Shown: positions 25,316-34,037, numbered from the stretch's first letter. The stretch is 64,000 bases of DNA from Paracrocinitomix sp039939375 (GCA_039939375.1 JBDVJO010000011.1:744001-808000); one strand, 5' to 3'. Made by a program: numbers and translations. Notes: generated by a model from the letters alone, not told the origin.

Positions 25316-26777
25316 GAAAGTTGACATAATAGGAGCCGGGATATCTGGTTTGTACGCAGCATGTTATTTAGCTAAAGCTGGACATAAAGTAAATGTGTAC
25401 GAAAAAAACGAAAGTGCCGGAGGAAGGTCACGTGTTTTTGAAGCTGAAGGATTTACCTATGACATGGGGCCTTCATGGTATTGGATGCCTGAGTTAATTG
25501 ATCAGATGTTTGAAGATTTGGGAGAAAATCGTGAAGATTATTATTCCATGAAAAGACTTGAACCGGCCTATAAGGTTTTTTGGAAAAATGAGGAGCCTAC
25601 TAATATTCCTTCCGATATGGCTGCGCTCAAAAATCTTTTTGATGAATTTGAGCCAAATGGTGGTGAAAAATTAGAAACTTTTCTTAATGATGCGAAAATA
25701 AAATACGATATCGCAGTTGACCAGTTTTTATTTCAGCCTGGATTGAAATGGAAAGAAATATTATCGTTCAAAGTATTTAAGAATGCATTGAAATTAGACG
25801 TTTTTAAGTCGGTAGAAAAAGATGTTTCAAAGCGGTTTACCTCTGAAAGAGCAAGAGCAATACTGAATTTTCCAGTTTTGTTTTTAGGTGAAATGCCAAA
25901 TAGAATTCCTTCATTATATACCTTAATGAACTATGCTGATTTAAAATTAGGAACCTGGTATCCTGAGGGTGGAATGGGAGTTTTGGCCAAATCTCTTCAG
26001 AAAATTGCTGAAAAAGAAGGCGTAAAGTTTCATTTCAATGCCGCACTTGAAGAAATTAAATGTGAAAACAAGCAAGTGACACATTTCAAGGTGAATAACG
26101 AGTTAAAATCTACTGATCAAATATTGATTAGTGCTGACTACCAATACGTAGAGCAGAATATCGTTCCAGAAACTCATAGAACTTATTCTGAAAAATATTG
26201 GGATGACAGAAAATTAGCGCCTAGTTGTTTAATTTACTATCTTGGAGTAAAGAAACGTATTCCCAATTTAACGCATCATAATTTATTTTTTGATGAAGAT
26301 TTGATAGAACATGGCAAAACAATTTATGATCAACCAGATTGGCCTGACTCTCCATTGTTTTACGTTTGTGCTCCCTCTAAAACTGACGCACAAGTAGCAC
26401 CCGAGAATCATGAGAATTTATTCGTCCTGATTCCTATTGCACCAGACTTGAAAGAGAGTAAAGAAATTAAAGACAAATACTTAGATATCGTTTTGAAAAG
26501 AATTGAAAAACATACAGGCGAACAAATTGCTGATGAAATTGTTTACAGAAGAGATTATTGTATCTCTGATTTTAAAAAAGATTACAATGCCTTTAAAGGA
26601 AATGCATACGGTTTAGCGAATACATTGATGCAAACCGCAAATTTAAAACCCAAAATAGTGTCTAAATTGTCTAACCTAACCTACTGCGGACAGTTAACCG
26701 TTCCAGGACCAGGAGTTCCACCTGCCCTAATTTCAGGACAAATAGTCGCAAAACATATTATATCTCAATACGAATGA
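25308..26777 (+). CDS. crtI: Phytoene desaturase
   Basis: The 489-residue flavoprotein starts with the dinucleotide site VDIIGAGISGLYAACYLAKAG and NESAGGRSR. Near the C-terminus, CGQLTVPGPGVPPALISGQI is the carotenoid desaturase FAD signature. It introduces four double bases of desaturation into phytoene to give lycopene, at the membrane. GPSWYWMPE near residue 60 is typical of flavobacterial CrtI. It overlaps the sigma factor by 8 nt and crtB by 4 nt (ATGA), so translation is coupled. Start is the ATG at 25308, two codons inside an alternative TTG. Confidence 0.9.
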   Translation: MDKKVDIIGAGISGLYAACYLAKAGHKVNVYEKNESAGGRSRVFEAEGFTYDMGPSWYWMPELIDQMFEDLGENREDYYSMKRLEPAYKVFWKNEEPTNIPSDMAALKNLFDEFEPNGGEKLETFLNDAKIKYDIAVDQFLFQPGLKWKEILSFKVFKNALKLDVFKSVEKDVSKRFTSERARAILNFPVLFLGEMPNRIPSLYTLMNYADLKLGTWYPEGGMGVLAKSLQKIAEKEGVKFHFNAALEEIKCENKQVTHFKVNNELKSTDQILISADYQYVEQNIVPETHRTYSEKYWDDRKLAPSCLIYYLGVKKRIPNLTHHNLFFDEDLIEHGKTIYDQPDWPDSPLFYVCAPSKTDAQVAPENHENLFVLIPIAPDLKESKEIKDKYLDIVLKRIEKHTGEQIADEIVYRRDYCISDFKKDYNAFKGNAYGLANTLMQTANLKPKIVSKLSNLTYCGQLTVPGPGVPPALISGQIVAKHIISQYE

Positions 26778-27610
26778 AAGCTTTATATGATGATTATGCC
26801 TACAGGGCTTCGAAATATGTTACGAAGATGTACAGCACATCTTTCTATACAGGAGTTCGTTTCTTAGATAAGAAAATACGAAATGATATTCATGCACTTT
26901 ATGGTTTTGTGCGTTTGGCGGATGAAATAGTGGATTCATTTCACGGATTTAATAAAGATGAATTATTGAAAGAATTCAAAAATGAGACTTACAAAGCAAT
27001 CGAGCAAAAAATTTCTTTGAACCCCGTTTTGCATTCTTTTCAAGAAACGGTTAATAAATATCAAATAGATCATGCCCTCATTGATCAATTCTTACATTCA
27101 ATGGAGATGGATTTAAATCCTGTTGAATACGATCAAAGTAATTATGAAGAATACATTTTAGGGTCGGCTGAGGTAGTTGGATTGATGTGTTTAAAAGTCT
27201 TCGTTTATGGAGATAATGAAAAGTATTTAGAACTGAAGCCCTATGCAATGAAGTTGGGGTCTGCATTTCAAAAAATAAACTTTTTAAGAGATTTAAAAGC
27301 TGATTTTGAAGAGTTAGGTAGACTTTACTTTCCGAATATTGGGGATGAAGGAATAACGCTACAAGACAAACTTGAAATAGAAGATGAAATTCAAAAAGAG
27401 TTTGATGAAGCCTACATAGGGATTAAAAAATTACCAAAATCTTCAAGATTTGGGGTTTATGTTAGTTATGTTTATTACACGAAGCTTTTGAAAAAAATCA
27501 AAAGAAAAGATGCTTCAGAACTCATGAAAGAACGCGTTAGAGTTTCTAATAAATCAAAAATGGCTTTGTTCGCTAAATCTTACGTTAAAAACACAATGAA
27601 TTTGTTGTGA
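26774..27610 (+). CDS. crtB: Phytoene synthase
   Basis: The 278-residue prenyltransferase condenses two geranylgeranyl diphosphates into phytoene. The first aspartate-rich motif is VRLADEIVDSF (DxxxD) and the second is NFLRDLKADFEELGR, both binding Mg-diphosphate. YVTKMYSTSFYTGVRFL is the usual N-terminal helix. Length is normal. It shares ATGA with crtI and overlaps the following unknown gene by 4 nt, a continuous coupled operon. Confidence 0.95.
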   Translation: MKALYDDYAYRASKYVTKMYSTSFYTGVRFLDKKIRNDIHALYGFVRLADEIVDSFHGFNKDELLKEFKNETYKAIEQKISLNPVLHSFQETVNKYQIDHALIDQFLHSMEMDLNPVEYDQSNYEEYILGSAEVVGLMCLKVFVYGDNEKYLELKPYAMKLGSAFQKINFLRDLKADFEELGRLYFPNIGDEGITLQDKLEIEDEIQKEFDEAYIGIKKLPKSSRFGVYVSYVYYTKLLKKIKRKDASELMKERVRVSNKSKMALFAKSYVKNTMNLL

Positions 27611-28056
27611 TTGCACTTCTGATATCTGCCCTGCTAGGCGTTTCAGCTGAGAAATTGGAGGAAGCGAGAGATTTGTTTACCACAGTTGCGGATAACGAAG
27701 ACAGTTGCGAAAATTTAATTGAGCTAACTTCAAATTATACCCTCGATTTTGATCCAACTATATATGCCTATCATGCTGCGGCAACAATGACCATGGCCAA
27801 TCATGTAATTTGGCCTACCTCAAAACTGAGTTATTTTAATGAAGGCAAAAAAAAGTTAGAGACAGCGATCAAAAAATATCCAAATAATATTGAAATCAGA
27901 TACATTAGATTTGCAGTCCAAAAAGGAAGTCCTGATTTTTTAGGATATCGAAAGAACATGCAAGAAGATAAATCTAAAATCCAGCAAAATATTGATAAAA
28001 TGAATTGGAATTCTGAATTTAAAAGCATTGTCAGAAAAGTTATTGCTACAACATGA
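27607..28056 (+). CDS. Unknown protein embedded between crtB and crtD
   Basis: The 149-residue helical protein begins at GTG overlapping the crtB stop and ends with ATGA overlapping crtD, so it is locked into the operon. A short hydrophobic start (IALLISALLGVSA) may be a signal or anchor. The body looks like a pair of TPR-like helical hairpins, with TSKLSYFNEGKKKLETAIKK and NNIEIRYIRFAVQKGSPDFL. I know similar unassigned proteins from Bacteroidota but no function. A scaffold or assembly role in the carotenoid pathway is inference from position alone. Confidence 0.7.
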   Translation: MIALLISALLGVSAEKLEEARDLFTTVADNEDSCENLIELTSNYTLDFDPTIYAYHAAATMTMANHVIWPTSKLSYFNEGKKKLETAIKKYPNNIEIRYIRFAVQKGSPDFLGYRKNMQEDKSKIQQNIDKMNWNSEFKSIVRKVIATT

Positions 28057-29531
28057 TTGAAAATCGATTTGATACAGTTGTAATTGGTGGTGGACCTTCT
28101 GGTATTGCGGCTGCACTGCGTAGAAGAAAACGTGGTGAAAACGTTTTAATAATTGAACAGGCGGATCATTTAGGCGGTAAGTTAGATACTTACGAATGGG
28201 AAGGTTATAAATGGGATAAAGGTCCTTCTTTATTCACATTGCCTAACTTAGTGGATGAGTTGTTTACCCTTTATGGTAAAAATCCAAAAGATTATTTTGA
28301 ATATGTTCTGCATGATGAAAATTGCAGGTATCATTTTAAAGATGGAACGAAATTCACGTTTTATTCTTCAGCTAAAAAACGACAAGAAGAACTTTCAAAA
28401 TACTTCAATCAAGAAGAAATTGACAGGGTAGAAAAGTACATTTCTAAAATAGGTAAAACCTATGATGCCATTGGTGAACTGTTTATCGGTTCACCTAAGT
28501 TGTCTTTTGCGGATGCGTTTAAACCAAAAATCTTAAAACAATATCCAAAAATTGTATCGCGTCAAATGTTGTTTTCAATGAATGATTATAATGAGCGATT
28601 ACTTAAAAATGAAAAGCTGGTACAACTATTCAATCGTTTTGGAACGTATAACGGCTCTAACCCTTATAAAATGAGTGGTCTGTATAGTATGATCCCGCAT
28701 TTAGAATTGAATATCGGGACTTTTTTTCCGAAAGGTGGGATGCGTTCTATTGTAGAGTCGCTGATTACTCTGTCCAAAGAACAAGATGTCGCGATTAAAC
28801 TGAATGAAAAAAATACAAAAGTAATTCCGCAAAAAGATGGCTATGAAATTAGCCTTGAGCAAGAAACTATTTATGCCAAGAAAGTAATTTGCGCTATTGA
28901 TCACGTTAACTTTTATAAAAAGGTATTAAAAGATGATACACTGTATAACAAGCATGTGAAAGAAGAACGGTCTACCTCTGCTGTTGTTTTTTATTGGGCA
29001 ATTGAAGGTAAGCATGACAAAGTAGGTTTACACAACATCATTTTTTCATCAGATTATAAAAAGGAGTTCAAGCAATTGTTTGAAGACAAAGTATTGCAAG
29101 ATGAACCAACCATTTACATTCATAATTCATCCGCTGTAGAAACCAATCATGCACCTGATAACGGACAAAATTGGTTTGTTATGATCAATGCTCCTGCTGG
29201 GGTTGATATAGATGATAATCAATTAGAAAAACTACGCCAGTATCTTAAAAAATCAATAAAGAACGCGTTGAATATTGATTTGGAGGAAAAGATATTGCAC
29301 GAAGAGAATTGGCACATGCGAAAAATAGAGAAGGATACAGGATCTTTTACCGGTTCTCTTTATGGTGGTGCTTTCAATACAAAAACGGCGTCTTTTAAAA
29401 GACATGGTAATCAAAGTAAAAAATATGCTGATTTGTATTTTACAGGTGGATCGGTGCACCCGGGAGGAGGAATTCCTTTAGTTTTGAAATCTGCCAAAAT
29501 TGTAGATGAATTGATAGAGAAAAATGGCTAA
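28053..29531 (+). CDS. crtD: Carotenoid 3,4-desaturase, CrtD-like
   Basis: This second CrtI-type flavoprotein (492 residues) has VVIGGGPSGIAAALRRR, LGGKLDTYEW, and the C-terminal signature YFTGGSVHPGGGIPLVLKSA. It is clearly a paralogue of crtI but diverged. In clusters that also hold cruF and a single lycopene cyclase, this paralogue desaturates the 3',4' position of the acyclic end after hydration. CrtD is therefore the best call, with hydroxyneurosporene desaturase-like activity. It shares ATGA with the upstream unknown gene and 8 nt with the next gene. Confidence 0.78.
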   Translation: MIENRFDTVVIGGGPSGIAAALRRRKRGENVLIIEQADHLGGKLDTYEWEGYKWDKGPSLFTLPNLVDELFTLYGKNPKDYFEYVLHDENCRYHFKDGTKFTFYSSAKKRQEELSKYFNQEEIDRVEKYISKIGKTYDAIGELFIGSPKLSFADAFKPKILKQYPKIVSRQMLFSMNDYNERLLKNEKLVQLFNRFGTYNGSNPYKMSGLYSMIPHLELNIGTFFPKGGMRSIVESLITLSKEQDVAIKLNEKNTKVIPQKDGYEISLEQETIYAKKVICAIDHVNFYKKVLKDDTLYNKHVKEERSTSAVVFYWAIEGKHDKVGLHNIIFSSDYKKEFKQLFEDKVLQDEPTIYIHNSSAVETNHAPDNGQNWFVMINAPAGVDIDDNQLEKLRQYLKKSIKNALNIDLEEKILHEENWHMRKIEKDTGSFTGSLYGGAFNTKTASFKRHGNQSKKYADLYFTGGSVHPGGGIPLVLKSAKIVDELIEKNG

Positions 29532-30135
29532 AATTAAATTGTATTTATTTCCTCTTTTAATACTGTTCCATGTTATTGGAGTGGGCCTATTTCTTTATTT
29601 CAAAGTAGCACCTGAGTTGTCATTTTTAAACATTTTGATGAGCGCCATTGTTGTTTTTCTCGTTGAGAAAGACCTTAAAAAAGCGGCGATTGGGTTCTCA
29701 GTTATTTTTATTATTGGATTTATCATTGAATTGATAGGTGTACAAACTGGTTATTTATTCGGAGAATATATTTACGCCTCTTCCATGGGGCCACAATTAT
29801 TCGGTACACCAATAATAATTGGAGCAACCTGGTATGCGGTGATTGCTGGAGCCGCGAACATTGCAAATTTTGTTCAGGGGTCTACAATTGCAAAGGGGAT
29901 AGTGGCAGGAGTTCTAGCTGTACTGATGGATGTGTTAATTGAGCAAGTAGCAATTGGGTATAATCTTTGGCAATGGAAATCTGGGAGCATTCCATTATAT
30001 AATTATGTGTGTTGGTTTATTTTTGGGAGCATCTTTGCTTATCTTTACTTAAGAATTACACCTGAAAAGAACAAATTAGCTATCCAGCTGTTTTGTATTT
30101 GGATAGGATTTTTCGCAATTTTAGCTTTGTTTTAA
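29524..30135 (+). CDS. cruF: Carotenoid 1,2-hydratase, CruF-like membrane protein
   Basis: The 203-residue protein has about six membrane helices and the carotenoid hydratase family pattern, including IELIGVQTGYLFGEYIY and FGTPIIIGATWYAVI, with a conserved Asp/Glu pair at VLMDVLIEQVA. The family (CruF, bisanhydrobacterioruberin hydratase) adds water to the 1',2' double bond of the psi end of gamma-carotene-type molecules. It overlaps crtD by 8 nt, supporting sequential action. It is followed after 1 nt by crtZ. Confidence 0.78.
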   Translation: MAKIKLYLFPLLILFHVIGVGLFLYFKVAPELSFLNILMSAIVVFLVEKDLKKAAIGFSVIFIIGFIIELIGVQTGYLFGEYIYASSMGPQLFGTPIIIGATWYAVIAGAANIANFVQGSTIAKGIVAGVLAVLMDVLIEQVAIGYNLWQWKSGSIPLYNYVCWFIFGSIFAYLYLRITPEKNKLAIQLFCIWIGFFAILALF

Positions 30136-30136
30136 T

Positions 30137-30580
30137 ATGTTAACAGCAATAGCAGTCATAGTAGCCTTTTTTGGTATGGAATTCATGGCCTGGTTTACCC
30201 ACAAGTTTATCATGCATGGCTTGTTATGGAAACTTCATGAAGATCATCACCAACCAACACCCGGACCCTTTGAAAAAAATGACTTGTTCTTTTTAATATA
30301 TGCAATTCCATCTTGGTTATGTATCATGTTGGGCGTTATGAACGAAGCATGGCCAGCCGTAGGTGTTGGTGCCGGAATTGCACTTTATGGGTTAGTGTAT
30401 TTCTTAGTGCATGATGTGTTAATTCACAGAAGATTCAAATGGTTTGACAATACAAATAATAAATACTTTAAAGCCATCAGAAAAGCACATAAAGTACATC
30501 ATAAAAATCGGTTCAAAGAAGAAGGAACTTGCTTTGGAATGCTAGTCGTGCCTAAAAAGTATTTTGAAGAACAGTCTTAA
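30137..30580 (+). CDS. crtZ: Beta-carotene 3-hydroxylase
   Basis: The 147-residue membrane di-iron hydroxylase has all histidine boxes: HKFIMH, HEDHH, HDVLIH and HKVHH. The size and spacing fit CrtZ, which adds 3-hydroxyl groups to beta-ionone rings. In this cluster it would hydroxylate the single cyclised end. It starts 1 nt after the cruF stop. A 31-nt gap to the cyclase gene is the only real gap in the operon. Confidence 0.92.
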   Translation: MLTAIAVIVAFFGMEFMAWFTHKFIMHGLLWKLHEDHHQPTPGPFEKNDLFFLIYAIPSWLCIMLGVMNEAWPAVGVGAGIALYGLVYFLVHDVLIHRRFKWFDNTNNKYFKAIRKAHKVHHKNRFKEEGTCFGMLVVPKKYFEEQS

Positions 30581-30611
30581 GCACTAGCGAATCGACAACA
30601 TATACCTCATA

Positions 30612-31286
30612 TTGATTTTAACGACTCCGCTCTTTCCAATTTTATTGAGTTTTGATAAGCGGGTGGCATATGTGAAAAATTGGAAATGGAGCCTGCTTGC
30701 GGCAGTTATCATTGCAATTCCTTATTTAATTTGGGATGAAATTTTTACTGCTAACGCTTTTTGGGGGTTTAATCGGAATTATCTAGTTGAAATCTATATT
30801 GGAAATCTACCCATTGAAGAAGTCTCCTTTTTTATTGTAGTTCCGTTCGCATGCATGTTCATTTATGAATGTGTGAAGTATTACTTCAGAAATATGAAAC
30901 TCAAATACATTAATCTAGCCTTTTATGTAGTGTTTTTTGCCTATGCTTTAATTGTTGGTGAAGCAGGAATTGAAGGATGGTATACTAGAATAGCTATTAG
31001 TTTAGGTCTGTTACTTGCCCTGTATTTATTCATTAAAAAAGAGGAGTTCAAGTTCATTCCTTTAGCTTTTTTATTCTCTATGCTTCCTTTTTTATTAGTG
31101 AACGGTATCTTAACCGGATCTTTCTTGGAGAAGCCTATCGTTTTTTACCATCCTGCTGAATTCTCTGAACTTAGAATCTTCACGATTCCAATGGAGGATG
31201 TTGTGTATGGGTTTGGATTGATTGTCTTAAACATTATGCTGTTTGAGTGGTTTAAGAAGAAATTTGAAAGTCCTAAAAAGAGCTGA
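30612..31286 (+). CDS. Lycopene cyclase, CrtYcd-type membrane protein
   Basis: The 224-residue protein is polytopic and contains two copies of the small cyclase module: PLFPILLSFDKRVAYVK with FWGFNRNYL and LPIEEVSFFIVVPFACMFIYE in the first, then FRIFTIPMEDVVYGFGLIV in the second (LRIFTIPMEDVVYGFG as written here). It cyclises lycopene ends to beta rings. No ATG or GTG fits the family start: the nearest codons are TTG at 30612 and, four codons earlier, ATA at 30600, where homologues begin with MYL. The last bases of this gene are duplicated at 32825-32872. Confidence 0.85.
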   Translation: MILTTPLFPILLSFDKRVAYVKNWKWSLLAAVIIAIPYLIWDEIFTANAFWGFNRNYLVEIYIGNLPIEEVSFFIVVPFACMFIYECVKYYFRNMKLKYINLAFYVVFFAYALIVGEAGIEGWYTRIAISLGLLLALYLFIKKEEFKFIPLAFLFSMLPFLLVNGILTGSFLEKPIVFYHPAEFSELRIFTIPMEDVVYGFGLIVLNIMLFEWFKKKFESPKKS

Positions 31287-31313
31287 TCTGTTCTTTAGTA
31301 ATCCGGCACGAGC
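31266..31313 (+). repeat. 48-bp direct repeat, copy 1 (end of cyclase gene)
   Basis: These 48 bases cover the last codons and stop of the lycopene cyclase gene plus the start of the first A palindrome. They recur without mismatch at 32825-32872. Confidence 0.95.
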
Positions 31314-32035
31314 TTGACGCTCGCGCCTGCAGCGGGGTGCTATTATTTTCTTTGTCCTAATTGTAGTTATTAATTCTCGGAATGAGATTCTTAGCACCTG
31401 CACCCAGGTTATATTTCTAAGGATGTCGCGAGCGTCACGCTCGGGACCTATTTTAATACTCTGTTTTTCTTATCCAGCACGAGCGAGACCCTCGCGCCTG
31501 CAATCGGGTAACGTTATGTTCCTTGTTCTAACTTTAGTGATTAATTCCCCGCATGTTGTCTCCCTAGCGCATAAAAAGAAGATATAATTTTTTGGAAATC
31601 GCTTGTCTTACAAGGGACAGTTTCTATAGATGTCGCGAGCGTCACGCTCGGGACCTATTTTAATACCCCGTTTTTCTTAACCGGCACGAGCGAGACCCTC
31701 GCGGCTGCAATGGGTACTTGTTTTCTTCGTCCTTACTTTAGTTATAAATTCTCTATACGAGCATGGTCTTCGCGCATACTTTGCGGGAATAATTCTACAG
31801 TTGTCGCTCTCCACCTGAATGGGACTTTTTTCTATGGCTGTCTCGAGCGTCACGCTCGGGACCAATATTAATAACCCAGTCTTTTTTTATCCGGCACGAG
31901 CGAGACCCTCGCGCCTGCAACTGGGTACTCTTTTTTCTTAGTTCTAACTTTAGTTATTAATTCTCGGAACGAGCTTGGTCTTCGCGTACTGCTGGGATAT
32001 TTTTCTCTGGTTGTCGCGAGCGTCACGCTCGAGAC
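31303..32035 (+). repeat. REP/BIME-like tandem array, left block (4 units)
   Basis: This 812-nt gap holds no gene. Four units of 170-210 bp repeat in tandem. Each has palindrome A (core CGGCACGAGCGAGACCCTCG, then CGCCTGCA) at 31303, 31474, 31681 and 31891, a middle block near CTAACTTTAGTTATTAATTC, and palindrome B (core CGAGCGTCACGCTCG) at 31425, 31632, 31840 and 32013. A forms a small GCGAG/CTCGC hairpin; B forms a 6-bp CGAGCG/CGCTCG hairpin. B is linked to the next A by a TATTTTAATA-rich stretch of 25-30 nt. Confidence 0.93.
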
Positions 32036-32098
32036 ATCCATGATTAAATAGCGTGAATGCGAAACGCTAATCTTCTTTAGATTTACTAAATTTAATTA

Positions 32099-32659
32099 AT
32101 GAGCACAAAATATCGTTTTCATAAACCAGATGCAGCTTATTTTATAAGTTTTGCAACAGTTAATTGGGTGGATGTCTTTACGAGTGAAATTTACTTTCAA
32201 ATTATAATAGATAGCATCAAATACTGCCGAGAAAAAAAGGGTATGGAACTTTATGCTTATTGTATAATGCCAGATCATATCCACATGATGTTCCGTTCAG
32301 TGAATAATGATGCTGCCGGTTTAATTAGGGATTTTAAAGGGTTTACTTCGAGAAAAATTATTGCAACTCTGAAGGAGAATACTGAGGATAGTAGAAATAT
32401 AAAATTGTTAAAGACCTTTGAAAAAGCTGGGTCTACCAAAAGTAATGTAGAGAAATATCAGCTTTGGCAACATGACAATAGACCAATTGAAGTTTTCAGT
32501 AATAAAGTAATTAAACAAAAATTCGATTATATACATAAAAACCCTGTGGCAGCAGGCTTGGTTGATAGGATGGAAGACTGGAAGTATAGTAGTGCGTCCA
32601 ATTATTATGGAGAGAATGCAGTAGTAGAAATTGATTTGTTAGGTTCAAGAATTGAATAA
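32099..32659 (+). CDS. REP-associated tyrosine transposase (RAYT)
   Basis: The 186-residue protein matches the Y1 transposase fold of IS200/IS605 and RAYT proteins. YCIMPDHIHMMFRS carries the HxH metal motif, and KFDYIHKNPVAAGLV with WKYSSASNYY is the C-terminal helix with the catalytic Tyr. RAYTs nick and move single-stranded hairpins, and in many bacteria they are linked to REP palindromes. Here it lies in the middle of a palindrome array, flanked by a B palindrome on the left and a truncated A on the right. It is intact, with no frameshift. No partner tnpB is present. Confidence 0.9.
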   Translation: MSTKYRFHKPDAAYFISFATVNWVDVFTSEIYFQIIIDSIKYCREKKGMELYAYCIMPDHIHMMFRSVNNDAAGLIRDFKGFTSRKIIATLKENTEDSRNIKLLKTFEKAGSTKSNVEKYQLWQHDNRPIEVFSNKVIKQKFDYIHKNPVAAGLVDRMEDWKYSSASNYYGENAVVEIDLLGSRIE

Positions 32660-32665
32660 TATTGA

Positions 32666-33221
32666 CGGCACGAGCTTGATCCCTGGACCTATTTTATAAT
32701 CCCAACTATTTCTTATCCGGCACGAGCGAGACCCTCGCGCCTGCAATGGAGTACCGTTATTTTTTTTCGTCCTAACGTTAGTTACTGATTCTCGGGACAG
32801 TGTGTCATTCGCGTCTACTGCGGGGAAAGTCCTAAAAAGAGCTGATCTGTTCTTTAGTAATCCGGCACGAGCGAGACCCTCGCGCCTGCAATGGAGTACT
32901 GTTATTTTTTTTCGTCCTAACTTTAGTTGTTGATTTTCAACACGGTGTCGCACTCACGTCTACTTCGGGAGAATAATTCTATAGATGTCTCGAGCGTCAC
33001 GCTCGAGACTTATTTTAATGATCCCGTTTTCCTTATCCGGCACGAGCGTGACCCTCGCGCCTGCAATTGGTTACTCTTAATTTTCTTAGTTCTGTCTTTA
33101 GTTATTAATTCTTGGCACAAGCATGGTTTTTACGCCCGCAAAAGGGTTTTAACTCTACGGATTTGTTAAGTAACCAGCCTGGGACTTTTTCTCTAGATGT
33201 CGCGAGCGTCACGCTCGTGAC
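32666..33221 (+). repeat. REP/BIME-like tandem array, right block
   Basis: The 692-nt gap after the RAYT is filled with the same units. A truncated A at 32666-32680 is fused directly to sequence that normally follows B. Full A copies start at 32717, 32862 and 33037, and B copies at 32987 and 33199. The unit starting at 32717 lacks B and is broken by the second copy of the 48-bp repeat. B at 32987 is an almost perfect palindrome with core CTCGAGCGTCACGCTCGAG. Confidence 0.92.
32825..32872 (+). repeat. 48-bp direct repeat, copy 2
   Basis: This is an exact copy of 31266-31313, including the 3' end of the lycopene cyclase gene, placed inside the array 1559 bp downstream. It is a gene fragment and not itself coding. 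Confidence 0.95.
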
Positions 33222-33351
33222 ACTAGTTAACTAGTTCTCTATGTCTACTTCACGATTGAATCCTACGGATACTATATAAATCTCCCTTCTAATTCTTATA
33301 AGATTAATTCCCTACCTTTAGTTGATGCCAAAACTAAGGGTCAACCAAAGC

Positions 33352-33954
33352 ATGCAAGATTTTTCGCTCATTCTTCACATCATAGCCGGCTTTTCAGCCT
33401 TGTTAATTGGAACCTTTGTTATGTTCATGAAAAAAGGTGATAATCGACACGTTCTAATGGGGCGAGTATATTTCTGGAGTATGATGCTTGTCGTAGCCAC
33501 ATCTTTATTTCTCTCAATTGCAAAGAGCAATGGGTTTTTATTAGGGGTTGGTATCTTCGTTTTTTATCAAGCTTTTGCCGGTATGCGTTCAGGATCCAAA
33601 AAGATTATGCCTGCCAAATGGTACGATATTGCAGTTTTGATTACCGCTTTTGCAAACGCCATTTTTATGGTGAGCACCGGAAATATTGTATTAATTGTTT
33701 TTGCCTGTATTTCCTTTTCATTGGTATTCAATGATCTAAAAGCATATTACAGTCTTTATAAAAAGAAGGAACTTAAGAAGTTGGCTTGGTTAGCACGGCA
33801 TATTGGAATGATGGTTGGTTCTTATATTGGAACATTCACAGCTTTTCTTGTGGTAAACATACAATTACCTGCTAACAACTGGATTATCTGGATTGGCCCA
33901 ACACTGTTATTCGTTCCTTTACTTGTTTTTTGGACAAGGAAGTATGCTAAGTAA
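33352..33954 (+). CDS. DUF2306-like membrane protein
   Basis: The protein of 200 residues has six or seven membrane helices, beginning DFSLILHIIAGFSALLIGT. HIIAGFSALL, HVLMGRVYFWSM and AWLARHIGMMVGSYIG place conserved histidines at membrane edges, a pattern of small haem- or quinone-like membrane families such as DUF2306. Function is unknown. I prefer ATG at 33352, where the first helix starts; ATG at 33325 would add nine polar residues right after a weak -7 box (TACCTTTA, 33313-33320). Confidence 0.65.
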   Translation: MQDFSLILHIIAGFSALLIGTFVMFMKKGDNRHVLMGRVYFWSMMLVVATSLFLSIAKSNGFLLGVGIFVFYQAFAGMRSGSKKIMPAKWYDIAVLITAFANAIFMVSTGNIVLIVFACISFSLVFNDLKAYYSLYKKKELKKLAWLARHIGMMVGSYIGTFTAFLVVNIQLPANNWIIWIGPTLLFVPLLVFWTRKYAK

Positions 33955-34037
33955 CAAGGGTAGATAAATTAAAATTGACTTTTAAAGTATATTAAGAGTG
34001 CTCTGCCTTCAGTTTAAGAATTTCTATATTTGGATTA

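Noticed and set aside
31677..33169. Open frames within the repeat array (31677-31865 minus, 32645-32953 minus, 32927-33169 plus)
   Set aside because: They run through palindromes and unit borders, show no family similarity, and their peptides simply repeat the array sequence (for example RARGSRSC-type stretches).
31303..33221. CRISPR array
   Set aside because: Two different palindromes alternate, spacers are long and similar to each other, and no cas gene is present. The RAYT explains the array better.
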